DNA from: a virus
Virus record (IMG/VR): IMGVR_UViG_3300002835_000070
Span: 38,229-102,228 of that record
Direction: 5' to 3' (one strand)
DNA length: 64,000 bases
The position numbers were made by a program, and so were the translations under genes. Below, in pieces: positions 25,262 to 33,183 of the stretch. Within the stretch, counting starts at the first letter, position 1. Each line of letters opens with the position of its first letter. The notes beneath the pieces were generated by a model. That model was not told where the DNA came from. It did not search any database and was given only the letters and a program-made list of their open reading frames with translations.

Positions 25262-25609
25262 ATGGAAAAGAAGTATTTAGTAGGAGGTTTAGCAGTAGTA
25301 GGTGCAATAGCATTGTTTATGTATTTAAAACCAAAAAACAAAGCAAATTCAGAGGGTTTCTTTAATATGAGTGGGTTTAATCCTCAAACAAATCCATTTA
25401 TACCAAATTCTTTTACAAGACAAGATAGATTTTGTAAAGTTTGTGTGCAGTATGATAAAATACAATCGCCTAAAGGAGGGTTTATGTATTTAAAAAAACT
25501 GTACAACCCTAACCAATCTATTAGCGAAGCATTTAGTATCACAGAACAAGAATACACATCTGCGTTTACTAAAAACGGACTTTGTAAAGTAAATCCACCA
25601 ACAAAATAA
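25262..25609 (+). CDS. N-anchored membrane protein, GGLAVVGAIALF anchor, Cys ectodomain (115 aa)
   Basis: Its anchor DNA (25298-25359) differs by very few bases from 9023-9084 and 25674-25735, yet the ectodomain is that of the preceding gene (FTRQDRFCKVCVQYDKI, ITEQEYTSAF, terminal Cys) and not that of 8987 or 25638. It therefore combines the anchor of one subfamily with the ectodomain of another, showing module exchange. Role unknown. Confidence 0.75.
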   Translation: MEKKYLVGGLAVVGAIALFMYLKPKNKANSEGFFNMSGFNPQTNPFIPNSFTRQDRFCKVCVQYDKIQSPKGGFMYLKKLYNPNQSISEAFSITEQEYTSAFTKNGLCKVNPPTK

Positions 25610-25637
25610 AACATTAACAATTAAAATTATAATAAAA

Positions 25638-25889
25638 ATGGAAAAAAAGTATATCATCGGAGGTTTAGCAGTAGTAGGTGCAATAGCATTATTTATGTAT
25701 TTAAAACCAAAAAACAAAGCAAATTCAGAGGGTTTCTATGGTGCAAATGGTAGATTAACTACAAAAGGAGGTGCGACTTCAAAAGTTTATTTACAATGTA
25801 AAAGACCAAATGGTAGTTATTATTTAACTAACGCTCAAGGACATTGTGACTATTCAAGTGACAAAGAAGTAGGTTACGTTAACAACTAA
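25638..25889 (+). CDS. N-anchored membrane protein, near-copy of the 8987 protein (83 aa)
   Basis: The anchor (GGLAVVGAIALFMYLKPKNK) and the ectodomain (GFYGANGRLTTKGGATSKV, LQCKRPNGSYYL) match the product of 8987-9241 over nearly the full length. They differ mainly in the last 20 residues, NAQGHCDYSSDKEVGYVNN here. The copies are 16.6 kb apart. A recent intragenomic duplication or conversion is the simplest explanation. Confidence 0.8.
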   Translation: MEKKYIIGGLAVVGAIALFMYLKPKNKANSEGFYGANGRLTTKGGATSKVYLQCKRPNGSYYLTNAQGHCDYSSDKEVGYVNN

Positions 25890-25900
25890 AATTTAAGGAA

Positions 25901-26035
25901 ATGGATACATTTTATGACGAACAAAAACAACCAAGTACAACGAGTAACTTGGTTTATATCGGAGTATCAGCAGTAGTGATATTTGGATTAGTTTATCTTG
26001 TAGGTCTTGCTTGGAAGAAAAGCCAAACTGCATAA
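25901..26035 (+). CDS. Small single-TM protein (44 aa)
   Basis: A hydrophilic N-terminus (MDTFYDEQKQPSTTS) precedes one hydrophobic helix (about 17-37) and a basic tail WKKSQTA. It lies 11 bp downstream of the preceding gene. It resembles the tiny protein at 24663 in helix and tail, so the two may be paralogues. Confidence 0.6.
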   Translation: MDTFYDEQKQPSTTSNLVYIGVSAVVIFGLVYLVGLAWKKSQTA

Positions 26036-26058
26036 TTCAAGATAAAAAAGCAAAAATA

Positions 26059-26124
26059 ATGTTTATTATTCTTACAATCGCTATATTAGCGGTTGTGAGA
26101 ATATTTAGCATAAAAAAACAATAA
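26059..26124 (+). CDS. Possible micro-protein, single TM (21 aa)
   Basis: The ATG follows an A-rich leader and encodes MFIILTIAILAVVRIFSIKKQ, almost entirely one membrane helix with a basic end. It fills the gap between two well-supported genes and ends two bases before the next ATG. The spacing and composition are coherent, but an ORF this short could be chance. Confidence 0.4.
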   Translation: MFIILTIAILAVVRIFSIKKQ

Positions 26125-26126
26125 AA

Positions 26127-26444
26127 ATGAATAAAAATTTAATGTTTTACGGATTAGTTGCTTTAGGTGGAGTACTTGCTTATTATGCTTGGAAAAAACA
26201 TAGTTTAAGTGCTAAAGAAAATTCTGAAAGCACAACCACACCATTAAGTCAAACTTCGGGTATTTTTGTAGATGACGTTCCTATTGACCCAAGTGTGTTA
26301 GGAATTAAAACAGGAGGTATAAAAGAAAATTTCACTTCTGCTTTTGATATGGTAAAGACTTCGGTAAGTAAAATTATTGAACCCGTTATCGGAAAATCAA
26401 AAAGCACACAATTATCAGGACAAGGACAATTTATTGAATCGTAA
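26127..26444 (+). CDS. N-anchored membrane protein (105 aa)
   Basis: One transmembrane helix (about residues 5-22) is followed by a Lys/His lead-in, a Ser/Thr-rich linker, and a segment with GIKENFTSAFDMVKTSVSKI that may form an amphipathic helix near the C-terminus. The tail ends in GQGQFIES. No family was recognised. Confidence 0.65.
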   Translation: MNKNLMFYGLVALGGVLAYYAWKKHSLSAKENSESTTTPLSQTSGIFVDDVPIDPSVLGIKTGGIKENFTSAFDMVKTSVSKIIEPVIGKSKSTQLSGQGQFIES

Positions 26445-26456
26445 AAAAAATAACTT

Positions 26457-26609
26457 ATGGAAACTAAAAAAATAATAGGAATTGCATTATTAGGTATTTC
26501 GGTAGGACTATTAGTTTTTATCTATAAGGGATACTTAAAACCAAGATTAGAATTTGACGCTGAAGTAAATAAGGTTAAAGATTCTCTAACAACAACAACA
26601 ACAAAATAA
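26457..26609 (+). CDS. Small single-TM protein with poly-Thr tail (50 aa)
   Basis: It begins METKKIIGIALLGISVGLLV, as does the protein at 11372 in its first six residues. One transmembrane helix is followed by an acidic helix and a TTTTTK tail encoded by an ACA repeat (about 26590-26604), which could vary in length by slippage. Function is unknown. Confidence 0.6.
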   Translation: METKKIIGIALLGISVGLLVFIYKGYLKPRLEFDAEVNKVKDSLTTTTTK

Positions 26610-26617
26610 TTAAGAAT

Positions 26618-26947
26618 ATGGAAACAACAGGCAAAAGCCCAAATCGTTTATGGAAAGAAAGCGGAACTACATTAAGTTTTGCTAATTGGATTCAACGTGA
26701 AAAAGACAAGAATAATTTTTTAGTTAACAAAAAGTTTGAGAACTTTTCTAATTATACAGAAGAGCCTGATGATGCTACTTGGCTTCAAGACTCAATTGCG
26801 GAGTCACGAATTGTTTTAGGTATTGACGCTCCTTTAAAAATTAAACCTGACAATACATTTGTAGGTCTAAATAAAACAATTATTTTTATTTCTTTATTTA
26901 TAATAGTAGGGGCAGTAGGATATAAAATTTATCAAAAAAATAAGTAG
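26618..26947 (+). CDS. C-anchored membrane protein (109 aa)
   Basis: The hydrophilic N-terminal 85 residues (with SGTTLSFANWIQREKDKNN, then FENFSNYTEEPDDATW) precede a C-terminal transmembrane helix (about 88-104) and a basic end YQKNK. The WIQREKDK helix may be amphipathic. It lies one base before the metalloprotease gene, so the pair is probably co-translated. Confidence 0.65.
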   Translation: METTGKSPNRLWKESGTTLSFANWIQREKDKNNFLVNKKFENFSNYTEEPDDATWLQDSIAESRIVLGIDAPLKIKPDNTFVGLNKTIIFISLFIIVGAVGYKIYQKNK

Positions 26948-26948
26948 T

Positions 26949-27734
26949 ATGAATTTAAGATTAGATACAAGGTTTGAAGAAATGTGCTTGGTAGTAAAAG
27001 TAGCAGTTACAATGCCTACTAAAGTCAGAATTAAAATTTTTGATGAACAAAAACCTAAAATTGTTTTTACTGATAGGTATAAAACAGTTAATTCAGATTA
27101 CACTTTCTTTGTCCGTATGCCAATCACGTCTAAAAGCGTTATAATTTCAGTGTATGATGATAGAAGAGGAAATTCGCCACAAAGCGAAGATAAAAACATC
27201 ACGGTTGTTTCAGTTGATAAAACACCGTTACAAAAAAGGATTGATGTAGTCGATATACATAATCCAACAATTGCTTATTTTATAGATTTTGCGCAAAGAT
27301 TTTGTTTTAACGCACCTTATTTAGAAGCAAACAAATCGTATCAGTCAGACAACGGAAATATTATGATAGAGTATTTACCGACTATTACAGATTCAAAAGG
27401 AAAAGAACTTACAACACCTGCGAGAATATCAAGAATGACAGGTCGTATTCAAGTATCTAAAAGGCAATTTGATACTTATACTATACCTATGAGATTTGCG
27501 ATTCTTTGCCACGAATTTAGCCATTTCTACGTTAACGAAGATATGCACGATGAGAGCGAAGCAGACTTGAATGGGTTATTGATTTATTTAGGGCTTGGTT
27601 ATCCAAGAATTGAAGCGTGTGAAGCGTTTTTAGAAGTTTTTGAACACTACCCAAGCCAAGAGAATAAAGTTCGTTACGATAAGATTAAAAACTTTATCGA
27701 CAACTTTGAAAAAGACAATATAGTATTTAGGTAA
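26949..27734 (+). CDS. Zinc metalloprotease (HExxH type)
   Basis: In this 261-residue protein, residues 185-195 read ILCHEFSHFYV, with the zinc ligands His188 and His192 and the catalytic Glu189. The downstream HDESEAD (200-206) can supply the third acidic ligand, as in gluzincin-like viral and bacterial peptidases. The N-terminal 95 residues form a beta-sandwich-like domain. There is no membrane helix or signal peptide. It could be the maturation protease acting on the YA(D/K)GG polyproteins or capsid proteins, or an entry enzyme. Its setting among virion genes favours a virion or assembly role. Confidence 0.75.
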   Translation: MNLRLDTRFEEMCLVVKVAVTMPTKVRIKIFDEQKPKIVFTDRYKTVNSDYTFFVRMPITSKSVIISVYDDRRGNSPQSEDKNITVVSVDKTPLQKRIDVVDIHNPTIAYFIDFAQRFCFNAPYLEANKSYQSDNGNIMIEYLPTITDSKGKELTTPARISRMTGRIQVSKRQFDTYTIPMRFAILCHEFSHFYVNEDMHDESEADLNGLLIYLGLGYPRIEACEAFLEVFEHYPSQENKVRYDKIKNFIDNFEKDNIVFR

Positions 27735-27753
27735 AATTAAAAAAATAGAGATT

Positions 27754-28965
27754 ATGGAAAATGAAGAAATTATGGTTAAACCATTAAGACTTGAAGAACC
27801 AAGAAGATTAGAAACAGGGCTTTCAAACATAAATTTGAATCCAATAGACGTAGTTGAGAAATTAGGTAAGTATGAGTTTATTTATGATTACCAAGTTCCT
27901 AATTTTTCTTTGCTAAATTATCTCCAACCATTGCAAAGTATAGGTTTTACTTTACCATCTACGATAAAAGAAGTTGCTTCAAATGCTAATATGATTGCGC
28001 CAACTTCGATTTGGTCAGGACAATCTTTTCCGCAACCCGTAAAGTTTAATTCAGAGCCACAAGTAGGTACTTTTTCAAAAGGCAATATAGTAAACGTAGT
28101 TCGATTTGAGGGAAATAATGCAATTATAGAAAACCCAAATTATGTTGAACCTGACCCTAACGCACCTAAAGGTAGTTTTTTTAGTAGTCTTGGAGATTTA
28201 AAAAAACAAAAAGAATTTACAATTCCTAAAAGTTATTTAAGAAAAGTTGATGATTCTTTAGCGGTAACTGTTTCGACAGGTATTCTATATGGGGCTAATA
28301 TGCTACAACCTGTTTATGTAAGTAATCCTGTAAAGCCTGTATATGACACTACTCTTGAACAAAATGCAACTTTCGTATTAACTAAAGACTTTGATTATGT
28401 TTCAGGAAGCAAAATGATAAACGATGGAATTAAATCAGGCTCAATACCTGTTTTTTCTACTTTGAAAGCAGGAACAAAAGTTTCGGGTAGATTATTTAGT
28501 AAGTACATTAAAGGATTTAGCGGTGGAATTGCAAGTGCTTACAGACCTGATACTCAACAAAATGTTCTTGAAGTAAAAAATTATGGTATTCAAGGCTCTA
28601 TTGAAATTCCAATCGAATATTTGACAAGACCTATTGTATCAGTAGTTTCTTTAGTAGATAAAAAAACAGGGAAATGTAATCAAACAGGATTAATTCAAAC
28701 AATGGAATACAACCCTTGTAGAGTTTCTGCAATAATGGGAGAAACTTATAAAGGGTATATTTCAGGCGGTTCTTTTTACACTACTGACGGAAAAACTTTT
28801 ATACCAATAAACGAGTATAAAATTATTGAAGAAAATAACGGTTCAGGTATTCCAACAAATAGCAGTACATTTATTCCTGAAAATATTGACAATAAAAATC
28901 TATTGATGATAGCAGGTGCTTTTTTAGTAGGGTACGTTTTATTCAATAAAGGTAAAAGCGAATAA
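27754..28965 (+). CDS. Large C-anchored multi-domain protein (403 aa)
   Basis: Three or more beta-rich domains can be seen. One begins around residue 85 (VGTFSKGNIVNVVRFEGNNAI), another near 205 (ATFVLTKDFDYVSGSK, with FSTLKAGTKVSG), and one near 310 with KTGKCNQTG. They resemble the YxFxxDY...KxGxxFxG pattern of the 12086 and 12401 ectodomains. The C-terminus is a single transmembrane helix (about 382-398). It may be a long periplasm-spanning or receptor-contact protein. No family was named. Confidence 0.7.
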   Translation: MENEEIMVKPLRLEEPRRLETGLSNINLNPIDVVEKLGKYEFIYDYQVPNFSLLNYLQPLQSIGFTLPSTIKEVASNANMIAPTSIWSGQSFPQPVKFNSEPQVGTFSKGNIVNVVRFEGNNAIIENPNYVEPDPNAPKGSFFSSLGDLKKQKEFTIPKSYLRKVDDSLAVTVSTGILYGANMLQPVYVSNPVKPVYDTTLEQNATFVLTKDFDYVSGSKMINDGIKSGSIPVFSTLKAGTKVSGRLFSKYIKGFSGGIASAYRPDTQQNVLEVKNYGIQGSIEIPIEYLTRPIVSVVSLVDKKTGKCNQTGLIQTMEYNPCRVSAIMGETYKGYISGGSFYTTDGKTFIPINEYKIIEENNGSGIPTNSSTFIPENIDNKNLLMIAGAFLVGYVLFNKGKSE

Positions 28966-28985
28966 TTTTAAAAAAAATAAAAGTT

Positions 28986-29720
28986 ATGGCAAATAAACCA
29001 ATTACCGTAAACAAACCTTTAACGCTTGTTTACTTCAATAATTTAATTCTTGGGGAATTAAGAAAAAACGGCATTAATTGTTGGATTGCAGGTGGAGTTT
29101 TAAGAGATTATTTTTCAAATCAGCCTCTAAAATCTGATTGCGATATTTTCTTTCCTAATGTTGCTGAATACAATAAAGCAAAAGAATATTTAATTTCTAA
29201 AGGAGCAAATACTATTTGGGAAAGCGAAAACGGAATGAAAGTTAATTACAATGGTAAAACTTTTGATTTGGTTAAAATATTCAGACCAAATCCAATAGAA
29301 ACTATTAATCGTTTTGATTTTACGATTTCAATGTTTGCTACTGACGGAAATGACGTTTATTACAGTGACAATTCACTTAAAGACTTACAGGATAGAAAAT
29401 TGGTAATCAATAATATCATTAATCCTTTGAGTAGTTTAAAAAGGGTTTTGAAGCATTATAGAAAAGGCTACACTATGTCTGCTCAAGAAACTAAAAAACT
29501 ATATACTGCTTTAAATAACATTCCTTTTAACGATACAGACGATTTGCTTAATGCTAACGGAGGTTCGGGGCAAAGTATGGGGGGGCAACCAAGCTATACG
29601 GCTCAAGATACACCTGTTGCGCCTGAAGTTAAACCTGACTACGCTAAATACGCTATGTTCGGAGTTCTTGCGATTTTGGTTGGATATACATTATTTAAAA
29701 AAACTAATAAAACTGAATAA
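28986..29720 (+). CDS. Membrane-anchored nucleotidyltransferase-fold protein
   Basis: Residues 30-60 carry the nucleotidyltransferase signature of the poly(A)-polymerase/CCA-adding superfamily: IAGGVLRDYF (GG at 36-37, Arg40-Asp41), followed by KSDCDIFF with Asp51 and Asp53 as metal ligands. NRFDFTISMFATDG near 117 matches the third conserved block. A C-terminal transmembrane helix lies at about 224-240. CCA enzymes are not normally anchored, so this may modify another substrate or be a structural relic; the key aspartates are present. A 53-bp piece of this gene is copied downstream at 29825-29877. Confidence 0.75.
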   Translation: MANKPITVNKPLTLVYFNNLILGELRKNGINCWIAGGVLRDYFSNQPLKSDCDIFFPNVAEYNKAKEYLISKGANTIWESENGMKVNYNGKTFDLVKIFRPNPIETINRFDFTISMFATDGNDVYYSDNSLKDLQDRKLVINNIINPLSSLKRVLKHYRKGYTMSAQETKKLYTALNNIPFNDTDDLLNANGGSGQSMGGQPSYTAQDTPVAPEVKPDYAKYAMFGVLAILVGYTLFKKTNKTE

Positions 29721-29722
29721 TT

Positions 29723-29824
29723 ATGGGAAGTTTCAGAGGAGTAAACATATATAGTCAAAATTTTCATCAAACAGTTAATTTGGCTCAATAGAAAGCATTT
29801 ATGGATGAGCAATATAGACTTGCT
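29723..29824 (+). pseudogene. Degenerate copy of the start of the 30369-30896 gene
   Basis: The bases align with the beginning of the gene at 30369: MGSFRGVNIYSQNFHQTVNLA here versus MGSFGGVNIDSQNFHQTVNLA there. A CAA codon has become TAG at 29789-29791, ending the frame after 22 codons, although similarity continues for about 30 bases. It even has a normal start context. It joins directly to a second copied piece, from a different gene. Confidence 0.85.
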
Positions 29825-29877
29825 CTTGTTTACTTCAATAATTTAATTCTTGGGGAATTAAGTAAAAACGGCATTAA
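29825..29877 (+). repeat. 53-bp fragment copied from the nucleotidyltransferase gene
   Basis: Apart from one A-to-T change at 29863, these bases equal 29025-29077 and are offset by exactly 800 bp. They follow the truncated gene fragment at 29723-29824 and precede an A-rich leader for the gene at 29902. A template switch during replication or recombination explains the mosaic. Confidence 0.9.
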
Positions 29878-29901
29878 ATTTTAATAAATAAAAATATAAA
29901 A

Positions 29902-30366
29902 ATGGGTGGTTTAAGTATTAAAAGTATAGGTAATTTTGTTTCAAACAATGTAAAATCTACCGTAAGGAGTGGCGCACATTTAGCACAACAGTACGTTAAC
30001 AACCCTATAACAAGAGCTGTTGCGCCAACTGCTTTATCTGCAATTGGAGTACCGCCTGAAGTTTACGATGTTGTGAAAAATTTACAAAATTCAGGTTTAA
30101 ATAGTCTTCAAGACATAAAAAAAGCAGTTGTAGGTAGCGAATATAGTCAACAAATTCAAGGCTTGACCGAAGCTGATTTTAAAGCAATGACAAAAAAGAT
30201 TGAAGAGGAAGAGGAAAAAAAGAAAGAGGAAGAAGAAAGAAAGAAAGAGGAAGAAGAAAGAAAGAAAAAAGAGAATAAAAAGACATTATACCTAATAATT
30301 GGCGGAATACTTTTAGTTACGACTGCCTCCTTTGTGATATACAAACTATTAAAGAAAAAACAGTAA
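29902..30366 (+). CDS. Coiled-coil protein with C-terminal membrane anchor (154 aa)
   Basis: A helical N-terminal domain (about 1-95, with GLSIKSIGNFVSNNVKSTV) is followed by a Glu/Lys-rich coiled coil (about 96-130, repeated EEERKK units encoded by a 15-18 bp DNA repeat) and a transmembrane helix (about 133-150). It has the same plan as the 7468 protein. The repeat invites slippage. It ends two bases before the next start. Confidence 0.75.
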   Translation: MGGLSIKSIGNFVSNNVKSTVRSGAHLAQQYVNNPITRAVAPTALSAIGVPPEVYDVVKNLQNSGLNSLQDIKKAVVGSEYSQQIQGLTEADFKAMTKKIEEEEEKKKEEEERKKEEEERKKKENKKTLYLIIGGILLVTTASFVIYKLLKKKQ

Positions 30367-30368
30367 TT

Positions 30369-30896
30369 ATGGGAAGTTTCGGAGGAGTAAATATAGATAG
30401 TCAGAATTTTCATCAAACAGTTAATTTGGCTGAACAAAAAGCATTAATTGAAAAACAATTAAAAGAGCAAGAAAGACAATATCAATTAGCACAAAGCCTT
30501 ACGGATTACCGTAATAATTTGAATAATTCTACATTTCCTGACGGAGAATATTATGTTACGTCTGATTTTAATTCACAGGAAGTTCGTTTTCAAGGCGATG
30601 CTTATAACACACGTCAACAGTTTATGGCTATGCCAAATCCTGTTTTAAGACTTTTCAAAAAAGGGGATTTAGTTAATGTAGTTACCTTTACAAAAGATAT
30701 GGCTATGAATACTGTTAAAGCGATTCAAACCAATTCGGGTACTTTTTACGCAGACCAAAATAAACTTTCTAAAACAAAGCCTGTTGAACCTGTTACAACT
30801 GAATCGTTGGCTGAAAATAAGAAAAAAGATGACGATACTATTAAAGTAATGATTGTAGGTGCTTTTGTATTAGGGTTTTTATTGAGCAATGATTAA
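30369..30896 (+). CDS. C-anchored membrane protein (175 aa)
   Basis: The N-terminal region is a Gln-rich helix (about 13-45), then a beta domain with FPDGEYYVTSDFN and LRLFKKGDLVNVVTF resembling the SH3-like ectodomains of this array, then a transmembrane helix (about 158-173). A damaged copy of its first 30 codons lies 646 bp upstream. Likely a virion membrane protein. Confidence 0.75.
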   Translation: MGSFGGVNIDSQNFHQTVNLAEQKALIEKQLKEQERQYQLAQSLTDYRNNLNNSTFPDGEYYVTSDFNSQEVRFQGDAYNTRQQFMAMPNPVLRLFKKGDLVNVVTFTKDMAMNTVKAIQTNSGTFYADQNKLSKTKPVEPVTTESLAENKKKDDDTIKVMIVGAFVLGFLLSND

Positions 30897-30907
30897 AGAC
30901 AACCATA

Positions 30908-31198
30908 ATGGATAAAAAGAAAAAAGTTTTTATTGTTCTTGGTGTTGTTGTTGCTTTAACAGGAATAGTATTGTTTTTAATACCGCCTAAAGCAAAAGTA
31001 ACCATAAGACAAGATGGAAGTGGAACTGCTTCATTGGGAGGTTCTACAAAAAACTTCTCATTGAATAAAGGCGTTGACATTACAACTTTTAACGGATATG
31101 AATTACACGTCTTCGGGGAAGAAATTTGGTTGAGAAAATGGGGTAGAGATGTTCTTGATGCTAATGGAAAACCTAAAGTAGAACTTAAAGCAGAATAA
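30908..31198 (+). CDS. N-anchored membrane protein with small beta ectodomain (96 aa)
   Basis: The helix at about residues 6-23 is followed by a beta-rich ectodomain with KVTIRQDGSGTASLGG and GYELHVFGEEIWLRKWG. The size is similar to that of a single Ig- or SH3-like fold. A related layout (N-anchor, then a beta domain reading KVTVLSVDFDNG) is found at 36355. Function is unknown. Confidence 0.65.
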   Translation: MDKKKKVFIVLGVVVALTGIVLFLIPPKAKVTIRQDGSGTASLGGSTKNFSLNKGVDITTFNGYELHVFGEEIWLRKWGRDVLDANGKPKVELKAE

Positions 31199-31203
31199 TT
31201 AAT

Positions 31204-31764
31204 ATGAATTCAAATACAAAAAAAACATTATTAATAGGTGGGTTATCAATCGCAGGATTGGCAACCGCTTATTTTTGGTATAGAGATAAACAGAATAGAA
31301 GACCCGTTGGAATTATTGATGACCAAGACGTTGATTTTGATTATGAAAATGCAATAGGTAAATTAAATTCAGATAAAGTTAGAGAGGGAATTGAAATTTC
31401 TATAAACGAATATAAAAAAAGTCTTGAACAAACTCTTAATGATAAAAAATACGCAAAGTATTTGGGTCAAAAAATTTATACTTTAACAGATAACGTTAAT
31501 GTTAGAATGGGTGCGGGAGTTAATAATGGCATCATTAATAACATAGCAGGAACAATACCTTATAAAAAATCATTTATAGGAAAAGTTGTAACCGCTAAAT
31601 TGGGCGATGACAAAAAAATATGGTTTGCCGTAAACGAAGAAAATTCAAACCAACTATACGAAATAAAAAAGAATTTCAGTTGGGATATTATGAAAAAGAA
31701 TGACCCGTCTTTACGTTGGTTTAGGTCTGATGTAGTTGTAATCAATATGAACAAAAAAAAATAA
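31204..31764 (+). CDS. N-anchored protein with SH3-like ectodomain (186 aa)
   Basis: The helix at about 9-24 precedes a helical stretch and a domain (about 80-180) reading KIYTLTDNVNVRMGAGVNNG, then IGKVVTAKLGDDKKIWFAV and WFRSDVVV, as in bacterial SH3 domains that bind cell-wall peptides. The protein at 35295 has the matching PIYTKLDDVKARYQNFVNNG segment, so they are paralogues. Wall contact during entry is a reasonable inference. Confidence 0.7.
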   Translation: MNSNTKKTLLIGGLSIAGLATAYFWYRDKQNRRPVGIIDDQDVDFDYENAIGKLNSDKVREGIEISINEYKKSLEQTLNDKKYAKYLGQKIYTLTDNVNVRMGAGVNNGIINNIAGTIPYKKSFIGKVVTAKLGDDKKIWFAVNEENSNQLYEIKKNFSWDIMKKNDPSLRWFRSDVVVINMNKKK

Positions 31765-31768
31765 GGTT

Positions 31769-31864
31769 ATGAAAGATAAAAGAATATTATATTTTGGCTT
31801 TGCAATAGTTGCAATTTACTCGTATATGACATACTCAAGGTATCAAAAAACTAAAAATTTATAA
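31769..31864 (+). CDS. Tiny single-TM protein (31 aa)
   Basis: It begins MKDKRILYFGFAIVAIYSYM, one membrane helix with basic ends, with a GTTATG start context, four bases after the preceding stop and two before the next ATG. The spacing fits the array. Function is unknown. Confidence 0.55.
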   Translation: MKDKRILYFGFAIVAIYSYMTYSRYQKTKNL

Positions 31865-31866
31865 AA

Positions 31867-32244
31867 ATGTCTAATATAACAGAGCCAATAGGTAACACAG
31901 ACGGTGGGGGCGCAAAGCCCTTAACAACTCCAATTATGGTAGATGGAATTGCTTTTAAATTTCAAAGGGATGCAGACGAGTATATTAGAACGAAAAACGC
32001 AATGACACCTGCTCAAATTAAAAAAGAAGCGGACGATATTGCTTTAGCAAAAGCAACTAAAAATAAGGAAGTAATTGTAAGTATGATAAAAAATACCGCT
32101 ATGGTTTCGGCAGTACCATTAGGACTTGCTTATTTTTCCTATTATCAGAAATATAGTTTAACAAAAGGAATAGCAGTTGTGGTTATTGGTAGCGGGATAG
32201 CCTACTCTATGGCTATTGCTTACGCTTTTAGAAATGGAATGTAA
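31867..32244 (+). CDS. Two-TM protein of the QKYSxxKG family (125 aa)
   Basis: An N-terminal hydrophilic domain (about 1-70) with TTPIMVDGIAFKFQRD is followed by two transmembrane helices (about 77-93 and 99-120) joined by SYYQKYSLTKG. The helical pair is homologous to the whole 67-residue protein at 13471, so the domain at its N-terminus was gained, or lost in the shorter copy. Confidence 0.7.
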   Translation: MSNITEPIGNTDGGGAKPLTTPIMVDGIAFKFQRDADEYIRTKNAMTPAQIKKEADDIALAKATKNKEVIVSMIKNTAMVSAVPLGLAYFSYYQKYSLTKGIAVVVIGSGIAYSMAIAYAFRNGM

Positions 32245-32256
32245 AAAAATAAAGTT

Positions 32257-32823
32257 ATGAATAATAAAAATTTATTAATAGGAGTTGGTGTAGCCGTTGT
32301 GGTTTATTATTTGTATAATCAAAATCAAAAGAAAAAAATTCAAGCAACAACGACATACGATGATGCTGAATTAAACAAGTTAGTTACTGACTTTGTTAAT
32401 AAGGCAGTCACTTATACAGAAAAGAGAGAGCCAAATGCAAAACACAAAACTTTTAAAGAAATTTTTGATGGTACTATGCAGATTATTAACAATGCTAAAA
32501 CTAACGGTAAAGACGTAAGTAAAAACAATATTGATAAATTATTATCTATATTAGAATTACAATACAGAAACGAATCGGGAGATTTATCTTTAGGTCAAAC
32601 TACAAAAGAGCAATTTGATTTTATTGTTAATTTAACCCAAGAACCTACTCCTGTTCATTATTCAAATGGTTTTTTTCCCAAAACCCCCGTTGACGTTCAA
32701 AATAATCAACTTAATAATTTAGGTTTTACAAAAGAGCAATGTGAAAAAGCAGGTAAAAAATATACCGAAGTAGAAGTTCAATGTATAAAAGCACCTTGTA
32801 GTGGGCTTGGAATTTGTAATTAA
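32257..32823 (+). CDS. N-anchored membrane protein with Cys-rich C-terminus (188 aa)
   Basis: One transmembrane helix (about 5-20) precedes a helical ectodomain and a C-terminal segment EQCEKAGKKYTEVEVQCIKA followed by PCSGLGIC. Four Cys within about 30 residues suggest a disulfide knot, consistent with exposure to an oxidising compartment. No family was recognised. Confidence 0.7.
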   Translation: MNNKNLLIGVGVAVVVYYLYNQNQKKKIQATTTYDDAELNKLVTDFVNKAVTYTEKREPNAKHKTFKEIFDGTMQIINNAKTNGKDVSKNNIDKLLSILELQYRNESGDLSLGQTTKEQFDFIVNLTQEPTPVHYSNGFFPKTPVDVQNNQLNNLGFTKEQCEKAGKKYTEVEVQCIKAPCSGLGICN

Positions 32824-32849
32824 AAATTAATTTTAAAAAAATATAAATT

Positions 32850-33182
32850 ATGAATTTAGACCCAAAACAAAAAAAGTTTTTAATAATTGCAGGTTCGGTT
32901 GTTTTAGGAGTTTACTTAATTAGTAAATGGCTACATAGTTTACCAAAAGCAGAACCCGCAGATTCACAGACTTCAACTTTAGATATTGAAAAAGCATTAA
33001 AAAGAGGCTCTCAAGGATTAGAAGTTTCTGAATTACAAAGAATACTTAAAAAGGATTATAATGCCGATTTAGGCAAGTCAGGGGTTAACCAAGACGGAAT
33101 TGACGGAGATTTTGGATTAATAACAGAGGTTGCGTTAAGAAAAGCAAAAGGAGTAACAAAAATATCATTAAAAGACTTATAA
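32850..33182 (+). CDS. N-anchored peptidoglycan-binding protein (PG_binding_1-like), copy 1
   Basis: A transmembrane helix (about 9-26) is followed by a helical repeat: KRGSQGLEVSELQRIL, then GIDGDFGLITEVALRKAKG. That pattern (Gly-x-x-Val-x-x-Leu-Gln, then the DGxFGxxT turn) is characteristic of peptidoglycan-binding domain 1. Next to it are two further copies, at 33184 and 33735. It would hold the virion membrane to the wall or place the muramidases. Confidence 0.8.
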   Translation: MNLDPKQKKFLIIAGSVVLGVYLISKWLHSLPKAEPADSQTSTLDIEKALKRGSQGLEVSELQRILKKDYNADLGKSGVNQDGIDGDFGLITEVALRKAKGVTKISLKDL

Positions 33183-33183
33183 T

